Shown here one piece after another: positions 26,633-34,881 of a stretch of 35,941 bases of DNA. The notes beneath the pieces are model-generated. The model searched no databases. It saw only the letters and a list, made by a program, of their open reading frames with translations, and had not been told where the DNA came from. Source of the stretch: JBCDCP01 sp039181495. GTDB lineage: Bacteria > Pseudomonadota > Alphaproteobacteria > Rhizobiales > Tepidamorphaceae. The DNA is taken from assembly GCA_039181495.1 (NCBI GenBank), contig JBCDCP010000010.1:1-35941 (forward strand). Direction: 5' to 3'. How positions within the stretch are numbered: the first letter of the stretch is position 1; the number at the start of each line of letters is the position of its first letter. A program made the translations under genes and the position numbers.

Positions 26633-29600
26633 GCGGGCTGTTCAGAACCGGCGGCCGCCCAAGAAATGGCAAGCCGGACAACCCGCCCCCGACCTCGCCT
26701 CCGGCCCCGATTGGCAGAAATCGGGCAGAAGCTGCTTATGCCGAACTGGCCGTTACCACCAATTTCTCCTTCCTGCGCGGCGCTTCCCATCCCGGCGATT
26801 TCGTCCATCGCGCCTTGGCTCTTGGGCATAGTGGCATCGGCATCGCCGACCGCAATTCCGTTGCCGGCGTCGTGCGCGCCCATTCCGCATTCGAAGAGGC
26901 CCAGGAGGCGTACCAGGAAGCCTATGGGCCTAAGGCTCACCTGCCGTTTCAGCTTGCTGTGGGGGCACGGTTGGTCTTTGCCGACGAAACGCCGGATATC
27001 CTCGCCTACCCGGAAAACCGTGAAGGCTGGGGGCGTCTGTGCCGGCTTCTGACCATTGGCAAGCGCCGCGCGGCCAAGGGCGGGTGTCTATTGTATGAAG
27101 ATGACCTCTTCGCCAATCTGCATGATCTTCTGTTCATCGCCATGCCCTCGCACGATGGGCAGGACGACCCGTCCGAGAGCCTCACACCTTTCCTGAAACG
27201 GTTAGGTGCGCAAATCCCCGGCGCGATCTGGCTGGCTGCATCCATGACCTATCGCGGCGACGACCGGCGCCGGATAATGGCGTTACGGGAGACAGCCAAC
27301 GCGGCAGGCTTGCCGCTGATTGCGGTCAATGATGCGCTCTATCACGATCCCGGCCAGCGCCCGCTACAGGATGTCGTCACCTGCATCCGGAAAGGCGTGA
27401 AACTTGAACAGGCCGGCCGGTTGCTTGCAGCGAACGCCGAACGGCACCTCAAGCCGGGCCATGAAATGGCGCGGCTGTTTCGCGATTGTCCCGAAGCACT
27501 CACTGAAACCCAACACCTGCTCGCCCGCGTCGATTTTTCGCTCGATCAGTTGCGCTACAACTATCCCGACGAACCCGTGCCGCCCGGCAAGACACCGCAA
27601 GGCTGGCTCGAGGAGCTGACATGGCGGCACGCCGCATTCCGCTATCCCGATGGCGTTTCAGAGAAAGTCGAGCGCCTGCTCAAGGAGGAGCTCGCGCTGA
27701 TCCGTGAGCTCGACTATGCGCCCTACTTTCTGACCATCCATGACATCGTCCGCGTTGCCAACGACAAGGGCATCCTGTGCCAGGGGCGCGGCTCAGCGGC
27801 CAATTCGGCGGTCTGTTATGTGCTTGGCATCACCGCGGTAAACCCTGCGGAACATGATCTTCTGTTTGCCCGCTTCATCTCGTCTGAGCGCCGCGAACCG
27901 CCCGACATCGATGTCGATTTCGAGCATGAGCGGCGCGAGGAGATCATCCAGCACATTTATCAGCGTTATGGCCGTGAGCGCGCCGGCATCGCTGCCACCG
28001 TCATCCGTTACCGTCCCCGCAGTGCCCTGCGCGAGGTCGGCAAGGTGCTGGGGCTGACCGAGGATGTGACAGCGCGCCTGTCCGGAACCATCTGGGGCAG
28101 CTATGGCCGCGAGATCGAGAAAAAGCATATCCGTGACACCGGGCTCGATCCCAACAATCCGGTCATTCGCCGTACGTTGGACCTTGCCCGCCAGCTGCTC
28201 GGTTTTCCCCGGCACCTGTCGCAGCATGTTGGCGGTTTCATCCTGACCAGCGACCGGCTGGACGAGATCGTCCCCGTCGGCAATGCGGCGATGGAAGATC
28301 GCACCTTCATTGAATGGGACAAGGACGACATCGACGTCCTCAAACTGATGAAGGTCGATGTTCTCGGCCTCGGCATGCTGACCTGCATCCGCAAGTGCCT
28401 CGATCTGATGCGGCAGCATACAGGAATCGACTACGCACTCGCTGATGTCCCAAGAGAGGATCCTGCGGTTTACGACATGCTGTGCGCAGGAGATTCCGTC
28501 GGCGTTTTCCAGGTCGAAAGCCGCGCCCAGATCAACATGCTGCCGCGCCTGCGCCCGCGTGAATTCTACGATCTTGTCATCCAGGTCGCGATCGTCCGTC
28601 CCGGTCCCATCCAGGGCGACATGGTGCACCCCTATCTGCGCCGCCGGAATGGTGAGGAAGAGGTGAGCTTCCCCTCGCCCGCACCTGAGCATGGCCCGCC
28701 CGATGAGCTCAAACAGGTGCTCAACCGCACGCTCGGGGTACCGCTATTCCAGGAACACGCCATGAAGATCGCCATGGTGGCCGCCCGCTTCACACCCGAA
28801 GAAGCCAACAAGCTGCGCCGCGCCATGGCCACCTTCCGGCATGTCGGCACCATCCACACTTTCGAACAGAAGATGATCGACGGCATGGTCCGGCGCGGCT
28901 ATGTGCGCGAATTCGCCGAGCGCTGTTTCAACCAGATCAAGGGTTTTGGCGAATATGGCTTTCCAGAAAGCCACGCTGCCTCATTCGCCAAGCTCGTCTA
29001 CATCTCATCCTGGATCAAATGCCACCATCCGGCGGTGTTTGCCTGCGGCCTTCTGAATGCGCAGCCGATGGGATTCTATGCGCCCGCCCAGATCGTGCGC
29101 GACGCACGCGAGCATGGCGTCGAGGTGCGCCCAGCCGACATCAACCACAGTGACTGGGACAACACCCTCGAAACCGATGACAGGGGCAGGCTCGCCCTGC
29201 GACTTGGCCTGCGCCAGGTCGATGGCATGCAGGATGCCTGGGCCGATGCTCTGGTTCAAAACCGGTGTCACGGCTACGACAGTGTCGAGGCAATCTGGCA
29301 TCGAGCGAAACTACCGCACCGCGCGCTGCGCCTGCTCGCCGACGCTGACGCCTTCCGCTCCATCGAACTTGACCGGCGCAATGCCCTGTGGGCCGTGCGC
29401 CGCCTGCCGGATGACCGGCCGCTGCCACTGTTCGATGCTGCCCGCACACGGGAACTGGCCGAGGAACCCTCCGTCGACCTGCCGCACATGGCACTCGCCG
29501 AACATGTTGTCGCCGACTACCAGACGATACGGCTGTCGCTCAAAGCCCATCCCATGGCACTTCTGCGCCGAGGCTTCGACGAGGACGGCATACTCACCTG

Positions 29601-30009
29601 CCGCGCCATGGCCGAAGAGCACGACGGAGCGTTCGTGAGAGTGGCCGGCATCGTGCTGATCCGCCAGCGGCCCGGCAAGGGTAATGCGATCTTCATGACG
29701 CTCGAAGACGAGACCGGCATCGTCAATGTCGTGCTGTGGACTCGGAAATTCGAGAGCTTCCGGCCTGTTGTCATGGGTGCCAAGCTGGCGCTCGTCCATG
29801 GCCATGTGCAGAAGAGCAAGGAGGGCGTCATCCATCTCATGGCGACCTCGATCTACGACCGCACAGCCACACTGCAAAGCCTGTCGGAGCTCGACGGTCC
29901 GCCCTTCACACCATCACGCGCCGACGAGGTCATCCGGCCACAGCCGCCGCGGGGGTACAACCATCCACGCAATGTGCGGATCATTCCGAAATCACGTGAC
30001 TTTCATTGA
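26629..30009 (+). CDS. dnaE2: Error-prone DNA polymerase DnaE2 (ImuC)
   Basis: A C-family DNA polymerase of 1126 residues that performs SOS mutagenesis with ImuA and ImuB. The order is a short Pro-rich N terminus, a PHP domain from about residue 37 (YAELAVTTNFSFLRGASHP), then the polymerase core. Catalytic aspartates are in PPDIDVDFEHERREE (D426, D428 and D430 region) and VDVLGLGML (D577). A tandem helix-hairpin-helix follows, and near the C terminus an OB fold with VRVAGIVLIRQRPGKGNAIF. GTG 26629 overlaps the ImuB stop by four bases, so it is the last gene of the LexA-controlled operon. The protein matches the usual DnaE2 length and looks intact. Confidence 0.96.
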   Translation: MSGLFRTGGRPRNGKPDNPPPTSPPAPIGRNRAEAAYAELAVTTNFSFLRGASHPGDFVHRALALGHSGIGIADRNSVAGVVRAHSAFEEAQEAYQEAYGPKAHLPFQLAVGARLVFADETPDILAYPENREGWGRLCRLLTIGKRRAAKGGCLLYEDDLFANLHDLLFIAMPSHDGQDDPSESLTPFLKRLGAQIPGAIWLAASMTYRGDDRRRIMALRETANAAGLPLIAVNDALYHDPGQRPLQDVVTCIRKGVKLEQAGRLLAANAERHLKPGHEMARLFRDCPEALTETQHLLARVDFSLDQLRYNYPDEPVPPGKTPQGWLEELTWRHAAFRYPDGVSEKVERLLKEELALIRELDYAPYFLTIHDIVRVANDKGILCQGRGSAANSAVCYVLGITAVNPAEHDLLFARFISSERREPPDIDVDFEHERREEIIQHIYQRYGRERAGIAATVIRYRPRSALREVGKVLGLTEDVTARLSGTIWGSYGREIEKKHIRDTGLDPNNPVIRRTLDLARQLLGFPRHLSQHVGGFILTSDRLDEIVPVGNAAMEDRTFIEWDKDDIDVLKLMKVDVLGLGMLTCIRKCLDLMRQHTGIDYALADVPREDPAVYDMLCAGDSVGVFQVESRAQINMLPRLRPREFYDLVIQVAIVRPGPIQGDMVHPYLRRRNGEEEVSFPSPAPEHGPPDELKQVLNRTLGVPLFQEHAMKIAMVAARFTPEEANKLRRAMATFRHVGTIHTFEQKMIDGMVRRGYVREFAERCFNQIKGFGEYGFPESHAASFAKLVYISSWIKCHHPAVFACGLLNAQPMGFYAPAQIVRDAREHGVEVRPADINHSDWDNTLETDDRGRLALRLGLRQVDGMQDAWADALVQNRCHGYDSVEAIWHRAKLPHRALRLLADADAFRSIELDRRNALWAVRRLPDDRPLPLFDAARTRELAEEPSVDLPHMALAEHVVADYQTIRLSLKAHPMALLRRGFDEDGILTCRAMAEEHDGAFVRVAGIVLIRQRPGKGNAIFMTLEDETGIVNVVLWTRKFESFRPVVMGAKLALVHGHVQKSKEGVIHLMATSIYDRTATLQSLSELDGPPFTPSRADEVIRPQPPRGYNHPRNVRIIPKSRDFH

Positions 30010-30298
30010 TTCGCGTACCGAGGGATCACCTCGCAACCAACCTGCATCGTAAGTCTATTAGCCGCCAAAAAAGAACCCAGCCCCACCTGCACGGGTTAAA
30101 TTACATACGCGAAAAACATTCATTTCGTAACGTAAACAATTTCGTCAAAAACAAATTCAAACAACACCTTCACTACAAATTATAACATTAAATCACTTGA
30201 ATATTGTTTCGCTTGCCGTTCAATTACTCATTGTTCATCCGTTGGTTGTAAAAACCTGTACTCATCGCGGTCAGAATCACCGGAAAGAACTAAAAGCA
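30010..30298. promoter_or_regulatory. AT-rich, G-poor leader upstream of the BLUF gene
   Basis: The stretch 30121-30200 is about 28 percent GC and contains only four G on the plus strand, against roughly 60 percent GC in the neighbouring genes. TATAAC at 30181-30186 with TTCAAA at 30156-30161 is a weak promoter candidate (19-base spacer). Bases 30074-30098 include a short AACCC/GGGTT repeat after dnaE2. No gene is seen in it. Confidence 0.45.
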
Positions 30299-30745
30299 AT
30301 GCCCCTCTCCCGTCTTATCTATTACAGCACCATCACATACCCAATCGAAGCTGGAAGCATGGATCGATTGACCGATCAGGTGACTTCTTCATCACGGGAA
30401 AACAACGCCCAGCGAAACATCACCGGAGTGCTCCTGCAAGGGGGCGATTTCTTCCTTCAAGTTCTTGAGGGGCGGCGGCCGGATCTCTCTGATACACTTG
30501 CTCGTATTATGGTCGACCGGCGACATCACAATGTCCGGCTTGTCGATTTTCGGGTTATCGAGGAACGAAGATTTGGCAACTGGTCCACTTATTGTCTGCA
30601 GGACAACGACTTCATCGAAAAAATAATCGCCGAGCAAAGCCAATCCGAGCGAGGGCCACACTCCATCCTCGGCACCGAGGAACTCGTGACGATCATCCAT
30701 TTTCTCGCAGTTCATGACGACAGCGCCGCACTGAACTTCGGTTGA
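30299..30745 (+). CDS. BLUF-domain blue-light sensor protein
   Basis: A 148-residue stand-alone flavin blue-light receptor. BLUF residues are visible: Tyr8 and Ser10 (RLIYYS), Asn35-Asn36 (SRENNAQRNITG) and Gln54 in FFLQVLEG, the Tyr-Gln pair that rearranges hydrogen bonds around FAD on illumination. The Trp in GNWST is Trp95. The Met two residues later that is common in the family (Met106 of AppA) is Thr97 here. After the domain there is a short C-terminal tail and no output enzyme, so it probably signals by protein-protein contact. ATG 30299 gives the normal BLUF start; an upstream in-frame TTG at 30197 lies in the AT-rich leader. It is downstream of dnaE2 on the same strand but 289 bases away. 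Confidence 0.9.
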   Translation: MPLSRLIYYSTITYPIEAGSMDRLTDQVTSSSRENNAQRNITGVLLQGGDFFLQVLEGRRPDLSDTLARIMVDRRHHNVRLVDFRVIEERRFGNWSTYCLQDNDFIEKIIAEQSQSERGPHSILGTEELVTIIHFLAVHDDSAALNFG

Positions 30746-30798
30746 GCCCGGCGGCCCCGGCGCGCCAGCAACGGATTACGTGCCGGGCAAGAGGATCA

Positions 30799-30840
30799 CT
30801 CGCGCCGCTTCAGCATCAACGTTTGGAGGAGCGGCGCGAG
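30799..30840. repeat. Perfect 11-bp inverted repeat
   Basis: CTCGCGCCGCT (30799-30809) and AGCGGCGCGAG (30830-30840) are perfectly complementary with a 20-base spacer. It lies between the BLUF gene and tRNA-Leu, whose genes converge, and no T-run follows on either strand. It may form the shared 3' boundary of the two transcripts. Confidence 0.5.
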
Positions 30841-30962
30841 CGGACAAGCAGCACCAAAGATTGTCGACAAAAAGCACACCGGATGTGTGGCCCGCACAAG
30901 AACAAAAATCTTGAGCTGCGCTAGGTGGATTGGGTTGGTAGGCGGCAATCCGCCAAGAGAGA

Positions 30963-31049
30963 TGGTGCCCCCCGCCGGAATCGAACCGGCACTCCCGTAA
31001 AGGAACTGGATTTTGAATCCAGCGCGTCTACCAGTTCCGCCAGAGGGGC
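30963..31049 (-). tRNA. tRNA-Leu (anticodon CAA)
   Basis: Read on the minus strand, the acceptor stem GCCCCTC pairs with GGGGGGC (one wobble), discriminator A, and CCA is encoded. The anticodon arm CTGGA-TT-CAA-AA-TCCAG gives anticodon CAA for the UUG codon. A long variable arm (class II tRNA) and the T-arm CCGGTTCGATTCCGG complete the cloverleaf. The 87 bases include the CCA. Confidence 0.97.
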
Positions 31050-31182
31050 CTGACAGCGGCCTGCGCCATCCAAGGCCGCGGACAATACGCGCAACCGAGC
31101 CAGCGTCAATCCGATCGTAAGCGATTTGTGCCAGACAGGCGGACAAAGCCAATCATCGCTACACTGCAAGTCTGACCGCACC

Positions 31183-31848
31183 ATGCAGACCAACACACCA
31201 ACCATGTCCAACGACGCCGCAGCCAACGAGGGCGCACTGGGGTTCCTCACACGCGTCCTTGACGACCACGCCACGCAATCTGACGATCCGGCCAACGCCG
31301 TCATGACGCTTGGAGATCTGTCCGACCGCCTGCAGGAAAGAGCGTTCGGCATGGTGCTACTCGTCCTCGCGCTGCCATGCTGCCTGCCGTTTGTTTATCT
31401 GCTGCCGCAGATCGTCGCCCTGCCAATGCTCCTTCTGACTAGCCAGATGGCACTTGGCCGCCACGTGTTGTGGTTGCCCGAAGCGGCGCGAGCCAAGACA
31501 TTCCCAATCTCGGCGATGCGCGATGTCATCCAGCGCGCACGGCGCTGGATCGGCTTTCTCGAACGGTTCGCCCACGCAAGGATGACCGGACTGGTCAGTG
31601 GCGCAGGCAGTCGCATCATCGGCGCGTTGCTGATGGTTCCGTGCGCCTCCATCCTTCTGCCCCTGCCGCTCACCAACACGGTGCCCGGCATCGGCGTTAC
31701 CATCGCGGCGATCGGTCTCATTGAGCGCGATGGCCTTCTGACCTTGTTTGGCCTTATTGTCGGTTTGATCTGGGTGGCCATTCTCATCCTCGGCGGGCAG
31801 GCTGCACTGACCTGGCTTTTTGCCCTTCTACAAGGCCTCGCAGGCTGA
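31183..31848 (+). CDS. ExoD-family membrane protein
   Basis: A roughly 221-residue integral membrane protein of the ExoD family, named after a Sinorhizobium gene affecting exopolysaccharide and alkaline tolerance; the molecular role is unknown. Family segments are LGDLSDRLQERAFGMVLLVLALPCCLPF at the start, the PQIVALPMLLLTSQMALGR loop, and MVPCASILLPLPLTNTVPGIGVTIAAIGLIERDG, with four or more hydrophobic helices. ATG 31183 or ATG 31204 (MSNDAAAN) are the plausible starts; GTG 31126 is less likely. The dsbB gene follows 18 bases downstream on the same strand. Confidence 0.85.
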   Translation: MQTNTPTMSNDAAANEGALGFLTRVLDDHATQSDDPANAVMTLGDLSDRLQERAFGMVLLVLALPCCLPFVYLLPQIVALPMLLLTSQMALGRHVLWLPEAARAKTFPISAMRDVIQRARRWIGFLERFAHARMTGLVSGAGSRIIGALLMVPCASILLPLPLTNTVPGIGVTIAAIGLIERDGLLTLFGLIVGLIWVAILILGGQAALTWLFALLQGLAG

Positions 31849-31866
31849 TCATCATCGAGCACGGAC

Positions 31867-32427
31867 ATGACGGCATCGGACTCCACCATCGAGCGTATCG
31901 TGGCACGAGATCGCACCGGTCTCGTCCTGCTAGCGGCCGTGGTCATTCCGGCTGCCGCACTCGCAGGCGCCTGGGGCATTGAGCTGATTGGCGGAATTGC
32001 ACCCTGTCCGCTCTGCCTGACCCAACGCATTCCCTATTACGTCGGTCTGCCAATCGCGTTAGTTGGGCTGTGGCTCTATGGCGCCGGCCGCGCCCAGAGC
32101 CGTGGCGGGAAGCAGGGTCTGGCTGCACTGGCCTTCCTGGCATTTGCTGTGGCGATGGCCGTTGCGGCCGGGTACGGCATCTACCACGCAGGCGTAGAAT
32201 ATGGCTGGTGGCCCGGCCCCACTGCCTGCGCCGGCGGCGGCCCGACGCCTGAAACGGTCGAGGAGTTACTCGATCAACTGGGCAAGACGGTTCCTGTCAA
32301 TTGCGCCGACGTTCCCATGCGAGTCCTGGGCCTGTCTCTTGCTGCCTGGAATGCGGTGGTGACCGGCACAGCGATGGTGCTGTCCGTTGTCGGCGTGTTT
32401 CAGATCCGTTCGGCAATCAAACGCTGA
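31867..32427 (+). CDS. dsbB: DsbB-family disulfide bond formation protein
   Basis: A 186-residue inner-membrane quinone reductase that reoxidises DsbA. Four membrane helices are visible. The first periplasmic loop has the active pair C47-P-L-C50 followed by LTQRIPYY, and the second loop has C121 and C146, matching the two catalytic disulfides of DsbB. The final helix ends in a short basic cytoplasmic tail (RSAIKR). It lies 18 bases downstream of the ExoD-family gene and is probably co-transcribed; no dsbA is in the window. Confidence 0.93.
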   Translation: MTASDSTIERIVARDRTGLVLLAAVVIPAAALAGAWGIELIGGIAPCPLCLTQRIPYYVGLPIALVGLWLYGAGRAQSRGGKQGLAALAFLAFAVAMAVAAGYGIYHAGVEYGWWPGPTACAGGGPTPETVEELLDQLGKTVPVNCADVPMRVLGLSLAAWNAVVTGTAMVLSVVGVFQIRSAIKR

Positions 32428-32498
32428 TAGCGCATCTCTCAAAAGGCAATGACGGCGGCAGGCGGCGGAAGAGCGACCCACAACGCCCCGACTCGACC

Positions 32499-33068
32499 CT
32501 ATGGTTCGAGTTCTGTGTCCCAGTAGAGAAAGTCGAGCCAGCTCTCGTGCAGATAGTTCGGCGGAAACAGCCGGCCATTATTCTGCAGATCATGCACGGA
32601 CGGCTTGAACGGCTTCTGTATGGGGATCATGTCGATTTCGCGCGGCAGATGCCTGCCTTTGCGCAAATTGCACGGTGAACACGCAGCAACGACATTCTCC
32701 CAGGTCGTCAACCCGCCGCGTGACCGCGGAATAACGTGATCAAAGGTGAGGTCCTCGCCCGAGCCGCAATACTGGCAACGGAACCGGTCTCTGAGAAAGA
32801 CGTTGAAGCGGGTGAAGGCGGGATGACGGGAAGGTTTGACGTAGGACTTGAGTGAAACGACGCTGGGCAAGCGCATTTCGGTGTTCGGACTTCGCACCGT
32901 CCGTTCATACTCGGACACGATGTTGACCCGGTCGAGAAACACCGCCTTGATGGCGTCCTGCCAGCTCCACAGTGACAGCGGATAGTAACTCAGCGGTCGA
33001 TAGTCCGCATTGAGCACCAATGCCGGACAAGCCTCCACGGATCCGGGGATCGACACCGCGATCGTCAC
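32499..33068 (-). CDS. HNH endonuclease-family protein
   Basis: A 189-residue protein with an HNH nuclease domain, strongly conserved in alphaproteobacteria and normally chromosomal rather than mobile. In the 194-residue numbering, zinc cysteines C103-x-x-C106 and C135-x-x-C138 bracket the catalytic DH (residues 115-116) of LTFDHVIPRSRGGLTTWENVV and N130. The N terminus ACPALVLNADYRPLSYYPLSLWSWQD and the C terminus NGRLFPPNYLHESWLDFLYWDTELEP are family constants. I prefer GTG 33068 because GGAGG lies eight bases upstream; ATG 33083 would add five residues. Its biological substrate is unknown. Confidence 0.9.
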   Translation of the reverse strand: MTIAVSIPGSVEACPALVLNADYRPLSYYPLSLWSWQDAIKAVFLDRVNIVSEYERTVRSPNTEMRLPSVVSLKSYVKPSRHPAFTRFNVFLRDRFRCQYCGSGEDLTFDHVIPRSRGGLTTWENVVAACSPCNLRKGRHLPREIDMIPIQKPFKPSVHDLQNNGRLFPPNYLHESWLDFLYWDTELEP

Positions 33069-33353
33069 AAACACACCCTCCATCGGAGCCGTGTTTCGCC
33101 GGGTCAGAAAACCGTGTTTCCGAATCCGGTTACGGCCTCTCAGAGCTTCATACTAGATATGGTTTGACGGCAGGTGCAAGACCACAATGACTGCACGTCT
33201 TTGCTTTCCCAATCCATGATGGCACTGGGTTGATTCGATTGCTGTGCAGACTGCCCAGCCAATATGTCATTGCCATGAAACGGCAGTGGCAGAAGCCGGC
33301 TCAGTAACGGGTTATCATCCGCCTCGCCCGGTCCGGCCTTGCCGATTGTGCAA

Positions 33354-34010
33354 TCAGAATGTTGTTAGGCAGTCGCGCAGGAAGAGGCTGCCGATCATCA
33401 GACTGCTGCTGTCAATGCCGTGCTGGATGCGGTGCGCAATATGCCAGCATACCGCATGATCCGCCGCGGCGATGGCTTGAGCGGCAAGAAACATCATCTG
33501 AAACGGAATAACGTCGTCCTGATCCCCATGCGAAAGCAGAATGGGCGGTTTGGAGCGGATCTGGTCTTTCAAATGTTCGCCACCGGCAAGCGCACCTGAG
33601 TAGCCGAGGATGCCGGCACAGGATGCCTCCCGGCGCAGTCCGACATGCAGCGCCATCATCGTGCCCTGGCTGAACCCCACCAGCATCATCCGGTCCTCGG
33701 TCACGCCGGTACGTGCCAATTCGGCATCAAGGAAGGCATCCAGCACCGGCCCGGCCTGGTTCACTCCACGCCAATACTCGTCCGGATCGCGAAAAGTGAG
33801 ATCAAACCACTGGTAGCCGCTAGGGGATTGGGCACAACGTTCAGGTGCGTGGGGAGACACGAAGGCAACGTCAGGCAGCAGGCTCTGCCACTCCGCGCCC
33901 AGCTGGATGAGATCGTTGCCATCCGAACCATAGCCGTGCAGCAGCACAACAAGACCACGTGGTTTCCCGCCGCTGGCAGGTTCAAGACGCGGTCCATCCA
34001 GTGAGGTCAT
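33354..34010 (-). CDS. Phospholipase/carboxylesterase-family alpha/beta hydrolase
   Basis: A 218-residue cytoplasmic serine hydrolase. The nucleophile elbow G-F-S114-Q-G, the aspartate D165 in HGDQDDVIP and histidine H197 in HRIQHGID form the triad; the oxyanion segment LLHGYGSDGND is near residue 24. The family cleaves carboxylic esters such as lysophospholipids or short acyl esters; the substrate is unknown. It lies 93 bases downstream of the DNA glycosylase gene on the same strand, so the two may be co-transcribed, without evident functional link. Confidence 0.9.
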   Translation of the reverse strand: MTSLDGPRLEPASGGKPRGLVVLLHGYGSDGNDLIQLGAEWQSLLPDVAFVSPHAPERCAQSPSGYQWFDLTFRDPDEYWRGVNQAGPVLDAFLDAELARTGVTEDRMMLVGFSQGTMMALHVGLRREASCAGILGYSGALAGGEHLKDQIRSKPPILLSHGDQDDVIPFQMMFLAAQAIAAADHAVCWHIAHRIQHGIDSSSLMIGSLFLRDCLTTF

Positions 34011-34103
34011 GCCTCGCCCTTTCTCGACAGTTTCGGAAGAACGTTCCCGACAACCACGCGACCAGCTTCAGTGCACAATCCGCACCACGCCAGATCCATT
34101 TGA

Positions 34104-34829
34104 TTACGCAAGCGTGCCGGGCCGTTTGATTGCCCCGTAATACGCCCATAGCAGAAGTGCCGCGGCACCGCGATAGGGATGCCAGGCATCGGCGTGGCGA
34201 ATGCGGTCGTCGCCCTCCGGAACGGTATCCAGATCGCGCAAATGCCGGATTGCTTCCATCAACGCCAGATCGCCTGCCGGCCAGATATCGGCCCGGCCAA
34301 GGCAGAACAACAGATAGATATCCGCTGTCCACGGCCCGATCCCGGTAACAGCCGTGAGGCATTGATGAACGTCATCAGACGGAAGACGTTCGAGCATGCC
34401 AAAATCGACCTCACCCGACTGCGCAGCCTGAGCGGCACAGCGCAAGGTCCGCACCTTTGGCTTCGAAAGCCCCAAGGTCCGCAATGCGTCATCATCACGC
34501 CGCATGATGGCTTCGGGCGTTACCGATCCCAGCTCATCCTTGATACGCTGCCAGATCGACCGGGCGCTTGCGGTAGAAACCTGCTGAGCGACGACGATGG
34601 TCGCCAGGCCTTCGAAATCAGCGCTGCGCTGGCGGATTGCTGGAAAGCCGGTGACCTGGTGGGCTCGTGCCAAGTCTGGGCAGCGTGCGGTCAGAATGGT
34701 CACCGCACGATCAAGATCATCCTGGGCCTTGAGTTGAACCAACGCGATACCTGCCAATTTCTCAAACTGGCGGCGGTTTAGGCCAGAAAGAGCTTGTTGA
34801 CGATCGGTGACCGACTGAACTCTGCACAT
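34104..34829 (-). CDS. AlkA-type DNA-3-methyladenine glycosylase
   Basis: A base-excision repair enzyme of the HhH-GPD superfamily, about 241 residues from ATG 34829. The helix-hairpin-helix LTAVTGIGPWTADIYLLF and the following PAGDLAL supply the Gly-rich DNA contact and the catalytic aspartate (about D187). VVAQQVSTASARSIWQRI is the usual N-terminal helix region. It removes alkylated purines such as 3-methyladenine. An in-frame TTG at 34835 is an alternative start. It is divergent from the GluQRS gene with about 50 bases between them, so both promoters must be very compact. Confidence 0.9.
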   Translation of the reverse strand: MCRVQSVTDRQQALSGLNRRQFEKLAGIALVQLKAQDDLDRAVTILTARCPDLARAHQVTGFPAIRQRSADFEGLATIVVAQQVSTASARSIWQRIKDELGSVTPEAIMRRDDDALRTLGLSKPKVRTLRCAAQAAQSGEVDFGMLERLPSDDVHQCLTAVTGIGPWTADIYLLFCLGRADIWPAGDLALMEAIRHLRDLDTVPEGDDRIRHADAWHPYRGAAALLLWAYYGAIKRPGTLA

Positions 34830-34881
34830 CTTCAACTGGGCGGTCCGTGACAGCGGCCTGGCAGCGCTCTATCGAGGCACC

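Noticed and set aside
27793..28692. 299-codon minus-strand open frame inside dnaE2
   Set aside because: It lies wholly antisense to the conserved polymerase core; the translation shows no family features.
30221..30240. Possible second LexA box (GTTCATCC...) upstream of the BLUF gene
   Set aside because: The second half-site is GGTT rather than GTTC at the N7 spacing, so it does not match the operator.
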